Assembly (NCBI RefSeq): GCF_001592745.1
Contig: NZ_LUKD01000001.1
Span: 751,384-815,383 of the forward strand
Reading direction: 5' to 3'
Length of the DNA: 64,000 nucleotides
Source of the DNA: Bdellovibrio bacteriovorus
Lineage (GTDB): Bacteria > Bdellovibrionota > Bdellovibrionia > Bdellovibrionales > Bdellovibrionaceae
Under the pieces are notes generated by a model. That model had not been told where the DNA came from. It worked only from the letters and a program-made list of their open reading frames with translations, and did not search any database. Below are positions 52,380 to 60,707 of this stretch, piece by piece (position 1 is the first letter of the stretch; each line of letters opens with the position of its first letter). The position numbers and the translations under genes were made by a program.

Positions 52380-55300
52380 ATGAAACACGGAACGTATCTT
52401 GTCTTGATTCATGTTTTTCTAGCATCCCTAGGAAGCTTCGCCGCTCCTAATCTTCTGACATATCAAGGCCGCATCGTGAAAGCGGACGGTTCCGCCCTTG
52501 AGTACAATAACGTCAGCTTTTTATTTGAAATCACTAACAACACCGGCGCCTGCGTGATCTATCGAGAGCAGAAAAACGGAATCAACATGACGAACAGTCA
52601 TGGTGTTTTCGATGTTCCAATTGGTGCCGGTACAAAACTTTTCCCTTCTTCACCGACGAAAACTCTTTTGAATGCGTTTAATAACAGTACGACTCACGAT
52701 TGTGCAGATGCTGATAACAATGTTGCGGGCTCTTATACACCCGCTGTCGGACACACGCGTCTTTTGCGCGTTCAGTTTCACGACGGAACAGGTTGGAAGG
52801 TCATCAGCCCGGATAATGAGATTCGCTCTGTTCCCTTTGCGGCCTACTCTCAATCCGCTGAAAAGCTTGGCGACTTAGGCGCCAATGACTTCATCGTAAA
52901 AACAGGCATTCCTTCTTGTAATACGGGTGAATTTTTAACTTGGAATGGAACCGCTTTAACTTGTGGCGCGGTTTCTGGAGCCAGTGGTGGAACGGTCACC
53001 AATGTCACATCGGCCAACTCTTATCTCACAGTGACTAACAACACATCCACGCCCCTTCTTACACTGAACGTGGGTACCACTGCTAACACCGTCGCTGCCG
53101 GAAATGATCCGCGTTTGTCAGACTCTCGTCCCCCGAATGGCGCCGCAACCGGTGATTTAAGTGGAAACTATCCAAATCCTACAGTGGCAAAAATTCAAAA
53201 TGTGGCAGTCGCGACGGCGGCGCCGACAACGGGGCAGTTTTTTAAGTTCGATGGTGCCCAATGGGCGGCTTCAGCCATTGCGATTTCTGATGTTACAAAC
53301 TTGAATTCCACATTCTCTAATTATCACACCACCGCGGCCTTCAATGCCGCTGTCGGAAGTGCGAACTGCGCCGCTTACCAAACTCCTTACTGGAATTCGG
53401 TTTCGGGCTCTTTTCAGTGCCAAGCGATCAACGTATCCGTCGCTGGCGATGTCAGTGGAAGTATTGGTGCCGTATCGGTTAATAAAATTAAAGGTGTCGA
53501 TGTTGATACGACCGGATTGTCTTCAGGACAAGTTTTAAAATACGACGGAACGAAGTGGGCGCCTGGAAATGACAGTAACGCCGGTGGTACAGTTACAAAT
53601 ATCACAACCGGCACGGGTCTTAGCGGTGGTCCGATCACTTCGACGGGAACTATTTCTTTGGCAAATACGACGGTGACAGCAGGTTCTTATACGCGCGCCA
53701 ATATTACGGTGGACGCTCAAGGTCGTTTGACTGCCGCAAGCAATGGCTCGGCCGTGAATCTTGCCACGGATATCACTGGAACTCTTCCAATTGCAAACGG
53801 CGGTACTGGCCAAACAAATGCGACAGAGGCCTTCAACGCGCTTTCTCCCCTGACAACAAAGGGCGATATTGTCGTGAACGACGGAACCAATGACATTCGT
53901 CTTCCAGTAGGTACGAATGGACAAGTTCTTTCCGCAAACTCGGCCCAGGCCTCGGGCTTACAATGGGTGACTCCCACGAATGGAACTGTCACCAATGTTT
54001 CAGGTACAGCACCTATTTCGGTTTCATCCGGCTCAACAACTCCTTCAATTTCAATCGCGGATGCGACGACCTCAGCAAAAGGGGCTGTTCAAGTAGGAGC
54101 TGGTATCGCAGTCACCTCAGGGACTATCAGTGCTGATCCCGCAAACTTTCCTTCAGCGGTGCCCGTTGCTAAAGGCGGTACGGGTGCCACTTCGTTAACG
54201 GCAAATAGACTTCTTGCTTCCAATGGAAGCGGCAGCGCGATCACCGCATTTAACTGCGCGACGGGACAGCTTCTTACTTTTGATGCGACAGGTATGATGA
54301 CTTGTACATCTTTTGCAAATGCATCGGTGTTTGTGAATGGCGGAAACTCTTTCGCAGCGGCAGGAACTTTGGGAACGAATGACTCCAATGCATTGAATTT
54401 AGAAACGAACAATGCGGTTCGACTTACAATCAGTGCTGCGGGTGACCTCGCCGTCAATACGACGGTCGACACAAATGCAAAACTCAAGATCCGTTCTGGA
54501 TCGGCGACTCAAGCCCCTCTGAGTTTAGACAGTCCGGCCTCAGGTATTCCTAGCATTGATTTTCTTCGCAATGGAACTTGGAAGGGAACTTTCGGGTTTA
54601 CAAATGGTGCGGGCGACGAACTTTATGTCTCTAACGGTGTTAACGGGCCGGTGATCTTTGATACGAATAACGACGAAAAAATGCGCATTCAAGCTGATGG
54701 TAAAGTTGGCATCGGTTCTAGTGGCCCAGGGGCTCTCTTGCAAGTCGGAGCTTGGGATGCGCAGGCGACTTACAACAGTATATTCGTTGGAAGTTATCAC
54801 AATACTTTGGGGCAAGCTCAGTTCGTTGGTAACTGGAACAGCACGGGATATTGGGGTATTGGTCCTGCGACAAATCCGGCTAACGGTGTTGTGCGTATCG
54901 GTAATGCGAATACAGCCGGCGACTGGAGAGCCACTCAAGATTTGGCGCTTCAAGTGCCCGGAAGAATTGGTCTTGGTCCTACGGTCACAGCTCCTGAAAG
55001 GGTGTTGCATATCAAAGGAACTGGCGGGCTTGACGATGATCTTTATATTCAATCGCAGCACAGTGCGAGTGGCGAAGGTTCTGTGATTATCACGCGCGCG
55101 CGCGATTCTGCGGGAGCTCCTGCCGCCGTTCTTGCTAATGACAGTTTGGGATTTCTGGCGATCCGTGGTTACGATGGATCTGCCTATGTACAAGCAGCAA
55201 GCATTAACGCCTACGCGGCATCTGACTTTGCGACTTCAAAATCATCAACGATGATTTTCAGTACAATAGCTTCGGGAACGTCTGCTGAAAGAATGAGAAT

Positions 55301-55967
55301 TCATTCTGACGGAAATGTTGGGATTGGAACCACGGCACCTACAGGACACCTTACAGTCTCCTCTGCGGCGGCCTATACGATGATCTATAATACCAACACC
55401 TCCGCCGGCGGCCAGGCGTGGCGATGGCTTTCCTCTTCTACCGCCGCTCCTCTTGGCGCCAATGCTATGTGCTTCGCACTCGGCGCCTGTTATTTTAGTT
55501 TATATGCTTCAGGTAACGCCACCCTCTCTGGCACCCTCACTCAAGCTTCAGATGTTCGTCTTAAAAACGATATCCAACCAATCCTTAATGCCTTGGATCG
55601 AATCACAAATATTCACGGCGTGACTTATCAATGGATCGACAAAAATAAAGACCAGACAAAACAAATGGGTCTTATCGCGCAAGAAGTGGAAGCTGTTTTC
55701 CCTGAGGTCGTGAAAACGGACAGCAAGGGATTTAAATCGGTCGCTTATCAAAATCTTGTTGCTCCGATCATCGAAGCCATTAAGGAGTTGAACCATAGAT
55801 GGTCTTCAGATTCGGAAGTCATTCATAAAGAATTAGTCGCGCAAAAACGAGAGATCGCTTCCCTCAAAGAAGAAAACGAAAAACTCAAAACGCAAGTTGA
55901 AGAAATCTCTTCGATCAAAAAAGCCTTGTGCAAGCAGGATAAGAGTCTCGACTTTTGTAAAAAATAA
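52380..55967 (+). CDS. Secreted MAT-like fibre protein 2, S74 chaperone C-terminus
   Basis: This is an 1195-residue secreted fibre with a signal peptide (about 1-20), the shared head (LTYQGRI, GVFDVPIG, EIRSVPFA) and a shaft of tail-fibre-like modules: DLSGNYPNPTVAKIQN, TGTGLSGGPITSTGTISL, LPIANGGTGQ, KGAVQVGAGIAV, GGTGATSLTANRLLASN. From residue 1057 (SDVRLK) an S74 chaperone domain follows, then a coiled coil and two cysteines near the end, very like fibre 1. The head and shaft are closest to fibre 3. A terminator follows. It is probably a trimeric, surface-exposed adhesin; host range and ligand cannot be read from the sequence. Confidence 0.83.
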   Translation: MKHGTYLVLIHVFLASLGSFAAPNLLTYQGRIVKADGSALEYNNVSFLFEITNNTGACVIYREQKNGINMTNSHGVFDVPIGAGTKLFPSSPTKTLLNAFNNSTTHDCADADNNVAGSYTPAVGHTRLLRVQFHDGTGWKVISPDNEIRSVPFAAYSQSAEKLGDLGANDFIVKTGIPSCNTGEFLTWNGTALTCGAVSGASGGTVTNVTSANSYLTVTNNTSTPLLTLNVGTTANTVAAGNDPRLSDSRPPNGAATGDLSGNYPNPTVAKIQNVAVATAAPTTGQFFKFDGAQWAASAIAISDVTNLNSTFSNYHTTAAFNAAVGSANCAAYQTPYWNSVSGSFQCQAINVSVAGDVSGSIGAVSVNKIKGVDVDTTGLSSGQVLKYDGTKWAPGNDSNAGGTVTNITTGTGLSGGPITSTGTISLANTTVTAGSYTRANITVDAQGRLTAASNGSAVNLATDITGTLPIANGGTGQTNATEAFNALSPLTTKGDIVVNDGTNDIRLPVGTNGQVLSANSAQASGLQWVTPTNGTVTNVSGTAPISVSSGSTTPSISIADATTSAKGAVQVGAGIAVTSGTISADPANFPSAVPVAKGGTGATSLTANRLLASNGSGSAITAFNCATGQLLTFDATGMMTCTSFANASVFVNGGNSFAAAGTLGTNDSNALNLETNNAVRLTISAAGDLAVNTTVDTNAKLKIRSGSATQAPLSLDSPASGIPSIDFLRNGTWKGTFGFTNGAGDELYVSNGVNGPVIFDTNNDEKMRIQADGKVGIGSSGPGALLQVGAWDAQATYNSIFVGSYHNTLGQAQFVGNWNSTGYWGIGPATNPANGVVRIGNANTAGDWRATQDLALQVPGRIGLGPTVTAPERVLHIKGTGGLDDDLYIQSQHSASGEGSVIITRARDSAGAPAAVLANDSLGFLAIRGYDGSAYVQAASINAYAASDFATSKSSTMIFSTIASGTSAERMRIHSDGNVGIGTTAPTGHLTVSSAAAYTMIYNTNTSAGGQAWRWLSSSTAAPLGANAMCFALGACYFSLYASGNATLSGTLTQASDVRLKNDIQPILNALDRITNIHGVTYQWIDKNKDQTKQMGLIAQEVEAVFPEVVKTDSKGFKSVAYQNLVAPIIEAIKELNHRWSSDSEVIHKELVAQKREIASLKEENEKLKTQVEEISSIKKALCKQDKSLDFCKK
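53583..54430 (+). repeat. Fibre shaft module, copy in fibre gene 2
   Basis: This stretch encodes TGTGLSGGP through LETNN and is closely matched, in order, by 57648-58500 in fibre gene 3. The encoded proteins are nearly the same over about 280 residues. A shorter related copy is at 57277-57450. Long similar DNA in neighbouring genes could recombine. Confidence 0.8.
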
Positions 55968-55988
55968 CTCACAGAAGTTCGCTAAACT

Positions 55989-56013
55989 GTGTCTCACTTC
56001 GAGACACTTTTTC
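55989..56013 (+). terminator. Rho-independent terminator after fibre gene 2
   Basis: GTGTCTC (55989-55995) and GAGACAC (56001-56007) form a 7-bp stem with a 5-base loop, followed by TTTTTCT. It separates fibre genes 2 and 3. Confidence 0.8.
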
Positions 56014-56073
56014 TAAATCGCGCTTACATTCGAATAATTCTGGCCCAAAGACCTTCGAAATAGTTGTTAAGAT

Positions 56074-56081
56074 TCCGATAA
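56074..56081 (+). promoter_or_regulatory. Sigma-28-like -10 site of fibre gene 3
   Basis: TCCGATAA ends 7 bases before the ATG at 56089, the same position as in fibre genes 1 and 2. GTTAAGATTCCGATAAG differs from theirs at one base. Confidence 0.5.
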
Positions 56082-56088
56082 GATAGGT

Positions 56089-59000
56089 ATGAGAACCGGT
56101 ACGTCGCTTATTCTATTTCTCGTTTTCTTCGCCATGCATGCAGCTGAAGCTGCTCCTGCGCTGTTCACTTATCAAGGACGTATCTTAAAAGCCGATGGTC
56201 AGGCCTTAGAGCACAACTCTGTCAGTTTTATTTTTGAAGTCACCAACCCTAATGGCACTTGCGTTATTTATCGCGAACAAAAAGACGGCATCAATATGGT
56301 GAATTCTAAAGGCGTCTTTGACGTGCCCATCGGTTCGGGCACAAAACTATTTCCAGCCGATCCGTTTTATTCCCTCTTAGACGCTTTCAATAACGCCAAG
56401 ACACATGACTGCGTTGGTGGCGCAACTTACTCGGCTTTATCCGGAGACATTCGCCTTCTTAAGGTGCAGTTTCATGATGGCAGCGGTTGGAAAGTCATTT
56501 CTCCCTCAAATGAAATTCGCACGGTTCCTTTTTCAGCTTATGCTCACTCGTCTGAAAGATTGGGCACTAAAACTGAAAATGATTTCTTCGTAAAAACAGG
56601 ATTACCCGCCTGTTCTGCCGGAGAATTCTTAAGCTGGGATGGAACTGCTCTGGGATGTGCGCCAGTATCAGGAGCCAGTGGCGGTACCGTCACAAACGTG
56701 ACTTCTGCCAACGCTTACATCACGGTTACTAGTGGGACTTCTACACCGCAATTGACTTTGAATGTGGGCACTGGAGCAGGCACCGTGGCTGCGGGAAATG
56801 ATTCGCGCTTGAGTGATGCACGTACTCCAACCGGAGCTGCCAGTGGAGATCTTAGCGGAACCTATCCAAATCCCTCCGTTGCCAAAATTCAGAATGTGAC
56901 GATCGCCAATGCCGCGCCTTCAGCGAATCAGTTTTTTAAGTTTGATGGATCACAGTGGATAGGATCCGCCATCGCTATTTCAGATGTTACAAACTTAAGC
57001 GCCACACTCGCGACTTACAAAACGAATGCTTCATTTAATACGGCAGTGGGCAGCGCGAACTGTGCGGCTCACCAAACTCCTTATTGGAATTCAGTGTCTA
57101 GTTCTTTTCAATGTCAGGCGATCAATGTTTCTGTTGCCGGAGACGTTAGCGGAACAATCGGCGCCGTTTCGGTTAATAAAATCAAAGGTGTTGATGTCGA
57201 TACAACAGGCTTAATATCTGGCCAAGTTTTAAAATACGATGGAACAAAGTGGGCTCCAGCTAATGATAGCAACGCTGGTGGAACCGTTACGAATATTGCA
57301 ACGGGCACAGGTCTTAGTGGCGGACCTATTACCACGACGGGAACTATTTCGCTTGCGAACACCGCAGTCACAGCGGGATCTTACGGTTCGACGACCCAAG
57401 TGGGAACTTTCACTGTGGATGCTCAAGGACGCTTAACTGCTGCAAGCAATACAGCAATCGCATTCCCCGTCACTTCTGTCGCAACAAAAACGGGAGCCGT
57501 CACTCTTGATTATGGTGACATTAATAGCGCCGCTTCAAAATATCTGACTTATCGTCCTAACAATGTCGCCTGTACCGACGGTCAAACTTTGAAATGGGTG
57601 ACGGCGAATTTACGCTGGGAATGTGCGAACGATACGGATACATCAAGTGGCGGAACCGTTACCAATATCGCCACAGGCACGGGCCTAAGTGGTGGTCCGA
57701 TTACTTCCACGGGAACTATTTCGCTTGCAAACACGGCAGTGACCGCGGGTTCTTATACTCGCGCAAATATCACTGTCGATGCCCAAGGCCGTTTAACTTC
57801 GGCAACAAATGGCGCCGCAATCAATCTTGCAACTGAAGTCACAGGCACCCTCCCTATTGCTAACGGCGGTACGGGACAAACTTCAGCAACAGCCGCTTTT
57901 AACGTTCTTTCTCCTCTGACAACCAAGGGTGATCTTGTTGTTAACGATGGCACAAATGATATTCGTCTGCCAGCAGGCACCAATGGACAAGTTCTTTCTG
58001 CAAACTCGGCACAAGCATCAGGCTTACAATGGGTGACACCTACTAATGGAACTGTGACCAGCGTTTCAGGAACAGCCCCTATCGCCGTCGCAACGGGAAC
58101 TTCAACGCCTGTTATTTCTATTAGTGATGCAACAACGAGTGCAAAAGGTGCCGTGCAAGTAGGCGCGGGTATTGCGGTCTCTAGTGGTACTATCAGTGCC
58201 GACCCAGCCAATTTTCCAACGGCAGTTCCCGTTTCCAAAGGCGGCACGGGAGCTACATCACTGACTGCGAATAGGCTGCTTGCATCGAATGGAACCGGAT
58301 CCGCTGTCACGGCATTTAACTGTGCGGTCGGACAGCTTTTAACATTCGATGGTACGGGAATGATGACGTGTACATCGTTTGCGAATGGCTCTGTGTTTGT
58401 AAATGGAGGCAACTCTTTTGCGGGTACAGCAACATTGGGAACGAACGATGCCAATTCACTTGTACTAGAAACTAACAACACCGCTCGAGTAACAATTCTA
58501 TCGGGTGGAAATGTCGGTATCAAAGAATCTGCTCCCGCAGGAAATTTGCACATCACTGACGCCGCGGGTGCAGACATTCGCTTACAAGACAATAACGCCA
58601 CGACCCCTGCGGCCCTCCGCATACTTTCAGAAGGTGGTGTAAACTACATCGAATCCGGTGCAAACTTCACCTCGGGTTCCGCGGCGGATCTTCACTTCAC
58701 GGATATGATGGGACAAAAACGTTGGATGACGGTTAAAGCCAATGGTTGGGTGGGTATCGGTGATACGACACCGTCCTCTCAACTAGAGGTCACAAGTGCA
58801 AGTACAAATCCTACCGTCGTTGCTCGCTTTAATATGCTTCCTGCGCCCACGGCCGATGTTGCAGGAAATCTGCACGGCTCATGGTCATCCATTACTCCAA
58901 ACAATGCCTTCAATTATACAGGCTCACTTTACGCGGCTGTGAACCGTGTTGAAACGGGAACAAGTCAAACAGGCTCTATCAATAGCGCTGTTGGTATGAC

Positions 59001-60219
59001 CGCAGATGTTTACAACAGATCTGCAGCAACATTCGGTACAGCAACGGGTGTTTATGGAGCTGTTTTAAATACTTCAACTGGTTCAATCTCTGCCGCAAGA
59101 GCTGGATATTTTACGGTAACAAACACTGGCGGTGGAACGCTCAACACTGGGTATGGCGTCTACATTGATGGCATCGCAGGCACATCCAAATACGGCCTGT
59201 ATCAGGCTGATGCTGGAGCAAACAATTACTTTGCTGGGAAATTGGGCGTCAACACGAATGCCCCTCTGGGCAACCTTCATATCGGAAGCACAGGAACTGG
59301 TGCTTTCGCCTACTCTTCCTTTCAGATGGGAAATGATGCCACGGCCACTCACAACTTTCATTGGGCGAACGAATACACGAATGGAGCGCGGTCACTGCGT
59401 CTCTATAACGGGAATCTGGGCTCAGGCACACCGTTAATGTCCGTGAATGCGGCTGGCGGAGTCACGATGGGTGAAGGAACTGGTGGCGCTGGACTTCTTA
59501 CGTTGAAACCAGGAAATATCGATCACGTTTACTTACAGTTGTTTGCGCGCACAGCATCGCCGAATACACGCTCCGCATGGATCGGTTACGGCGCAAGCGC
59601 GACGGTTGACCTTTCGATTACGAATGAGCTTGAAGGCGGCCAAATCTATTTCAACACAAAATCAGGCGGCGCTCAAAGTGCGCGAATTATCTTCGCTGCT
59701 GACGGAACGGCTTACAAACCTGGCGGTGGATCTTGGGCCGCTACTTCCGACGCTCGTCTTAAAACAGATATCAAAGATTTCAATCCGGGGCTCGAAGATC
59801 TTCTTAAAGTTCATCCGGTTAGCTTCCGCTACAACGGCAAAGGTGGGACTGTCGACGACGGTAAACACTATATCGGGGTTCTTGCACAGGAATTAGCTCC
59901 GATTGCTCCTTATATGATTCAAAAAGAAAAAGCGAAAATCAATAAGACGGACAAAGAAGAATCGGAAATTTATAAAGTGGATCCTTCTGCATTCACATAC
60001 ATGATTATCAACTCGATTAAAGAGCTTTCACAAAAGCTCTCCTCGTTCGAGAACAAAGTGAAATCCTGGTTCAACAATCATGAAGATCGTCTGCAGCGCC
60101 TAGAAAACCAGATGGTTTTATTGCAAAAGCAAAATGAAGAATTGAAAAGACAGAACGAAGAGCTTGTGAAGCATTTGAAGTCTCAAGGTGAGACACGTGC
60201 TCCGGCCTCTTCACAGTAA
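56089..60219 (+). CDS. Secreted MAT-like fibre protein 3, S74 chaperone C-terminus
   Basis: This is a 1376-residue secreted fibre. It has a signal peptide (about 1-21), the shared head with LFTYQGRI and EIRTVPFS, and a shaft very like that of fibre 2 but with one extra module (about residues 397-520) that duplicates TGTGLSGGP. Before the C-terminus it has a YGVYIDGIAGT block that also occurs in fibre 4. The S74 domain starts at residue 1220 (SDARLK) and differs from those of fibres 1 and 2; a coiled coil ends the protein. The mixed relationships suggest a mosaic built by recombination. Confidence 0.83.
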   Translation: MRTGTSLILFLVFFAMHAAEAAPALFTYQGRILKADGQALEHNSVSFIFEVTNPNGTCVIYREQKDGINMVNSKGVFDVPIGSGTKLFPADPFYSLLDAFNNAKTHDCVGGATYSALSGDIRLLKVQFHDGSGWKVISPSNEIRTVPFSAYAHSSERLGTKTENDFFVKTGLPACSAGEFLSWDGTALGCAPVSGASGGTVTNVTSANAYITVTSGTSTPQLTLNVGTGAGTVAAGNDSRLSDARTPTGAASGDLSGTYPNPSVAKIQNVTIANAAPSANQFFKFDGSQWIGSAIAISDVTNLSATLATYKTNASFNTAVGSANCAAHQTPYWNSVSSSFQCQAINVSVAGDVSGTIGAVSVNKIKGVDVDTTGLISGQVLKYDGTKWAPANDSNAGGTVTNIATGTGLSGGPITTTGTISLANTAVTAGSYGSTTQVGTFTVDAQGRLTAASNTAIAFPVTSVATKTGAVTLDYGDINSAASKYLTYRPNNVACTDGQTLKWVTANLRWECANDTDTSSGGTVTNIATGTGLSGGPITSTGTISLANTAVTAGSYTRANITVDAQGRLTSATNGAAINLATEVTGTLPIANGGTGQTSATAAFNVLSPLTTKGDLVVNDGTNDIRLPAGTNGQVLSANSAQASGLQWVTPTNGTVTSVSGTAPIAVATGTSTPVISISDATTSAKGAVQVGAGIAVSSGTISADPANFPTAVPVSKGGTGATSLTANRLLASNGTGSAVTAFNCAVGQLLTFDGTGMMTCTSFANGSVFVNGGNSFAGTATLGTNDANSLVLETNNTARVTILSGGNVGIKESAPAGNLHITDAAGADIRLQDNNATTPAALRILSEGGVNYIESGANFTSGSAADLHFTDMMGQKRWMTVKANGWVGIGDTTPSSQLEVTSASTNPTVVARFNMLPAPTADVAGNLHGSWSSITPNNAFNYTGSLYAAVNRVETGTSQTGSINSAVGMTADVYNRSAATFGTATGVYGAVLNTSTGSISAARAGYFTVTNTGGGTLNTGYGVYIDGIAGTSKYGLYQADAGANNYFAGKLGVNTNAPLGNLHIGSTGTGAFAYSSFQMGNDATATHNFHWANEYTNGARSLRLYNGNLGSGTPLMSVNAAGGVTMGEGTGGAGLLTLKPGNIDHVYLQLFARTASPNTRSAWIGYGASATVDLSITNELEGGQIYFNTKSGGAQSARIIFAADGTAYKPGGGSWAATSDARLKTDIKDFNPGLEDLLKVHPVSFRYNGKGGTVDDGKHYIGVLAQELAPIAPYMIQKEKAKINKTDKEESEIYKVDPSAFTYMIINSIKELSQKLSSFENKVKSWFNNHEDRLQRLENQMVLLQKQNEELKRQNEELVKHLKSQGETRAPASSQ
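57277..57450 (+). repeat. Extra shaft module inside fibre gene 3
   Basis: This copy of the TGTGLSGGP-to-DAQGRLT unit is repeated at 57648 onward in the same gene, about 371 bases away. Fibre gene 2 has only one copy, so an in-gene duplication or insertion is likely. Confidence 0.75.
57648..58500 (+). repeat. Fibre shaft module, copy in fibre gene 3
   Basis: This matches 53583-54430 in fibre gene 2 along its whole length at the protein level, with shared motifs TLPIANGGTGQ, GAVQVGAGIAV and GGTGATSLTANRLLASNG. Confidence 0.8.
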
Positions 60220-60243
60220 GTGCTTAGGAAAACATCAAATTCA

Positions 60244-60251
60244 ACCGATAA
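60244..60251 (+). promoter_or_regulatory. Sigma-28-like -10 site of lipoprotein gene
   Basis: ACCGATAA (6-7 of 8 to GCCGATAA) lies 21 bases before the GTG start of the small lipoprotein, so unlike the fibre genes a short leader with a good CGGAGG Shine-Dalgarno (60261-60266) would be present. Confidence 0.45.
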
Positions 60252-60272
60252 GTATGAAGTCGGAGGTTGTAC

Positions 60273-60560
60273 GTGAAAAAACTAATTCTGCTCTCGCTAG
60301 TAGTATTGGCTACGGGTTGTTCGATGGAAGCCTCCTTAGAGCAATTGGCGAAGGAAGTTCCGACCATTAAGTTTCAAGATCCTGCAAAAACAACGGGCTT
60401 GGTTTCTGGTTCTACACAGACGGGAACTGCGTCCGGTGGCGGTGTCACTTATCACGTGCAAAGCACAGTCGGTAACTACATGTCAGGAATCGAACAAACC
60501 ACTTCAGACAACTCTTACAAGGTTTATAGCTCCGTTCAAGGGGCGATCGTTTCTAACTAA
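60273..60560 (+). CDS. Small lipoprotein between fibre genes
   Basis: This is a 95-residue protein with GTG start (60273), CGGAGG just upstream, and a lipobox LATGC (about residues 12-16), so the mature lipoprotein is about 80 residues, mostly Gly/Ser/Thr/Val with no cysteine besides the lipid one. The family is not recognised. It is sandwiched between fibre genes 3 and 4 in the same direction with a sigma-28-like site upstream, which suggests it anchors or assists a fibre; this is inference. It has its own terminator. Confidence 0.72.
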   Translation: MKKLILLSLVVLATGCSMEASLEQLAKEVPTIKFQDPAKTTGLVSGSTQTGTASGGGVTYHVQSTVGNYMSGIEQTTSDNSYKVYSSVQGAIVSN

Positions 60561-60588
60561 TTTATTATCTTTACTGTAAGTTGGCGAC

Positions 60589-60622
60589 AAATCTCCTCTG
60601 TATCAAGAGGAGATTTTTTATT
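60589..60622 (+). terminator. Rho-independent terminator after lipoprotein gene
   Basis: An 11-bp stem (AAATCTCCTCT at 60589-60599, AGAGGAGATTT at 60606-60616) has a 6-base loop and is followed by T-rich sequence. Confidence 0.9.
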
Positions 60623-60691
60623 TATTAACATAGTAGTTCCTTACTGTTAGCGCTCTTGCGTTCTTGTAACATACAAAATCCCTCACAATAA

Positions 60692-60699
60692 ACCGATAA
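60692..60699 (+). promoter_or_regulatory. Sigma-28-like -10 site of fibre gene 4
   Basis: ACCGATAA ends 8 bases before the ATG at 60708. Upstream, TACAAAAT (60672-60679) sits at the -35 distance (12-base spacer) and equals the -35-position sequence of fibre gene 1. Confidence 0.5.
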
Positions 60700-60707
60700 G
60701 TCTTTAT

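Noticed and set aside
57753-58622. A long minus-strand reading frame of 289 codons inside fibre gene 3
   Set aside because: It is antisense to a repetitive Gly/Thr-rich coding region, which commonly leaves long open antisense frames; there is no ribosome-binding site.
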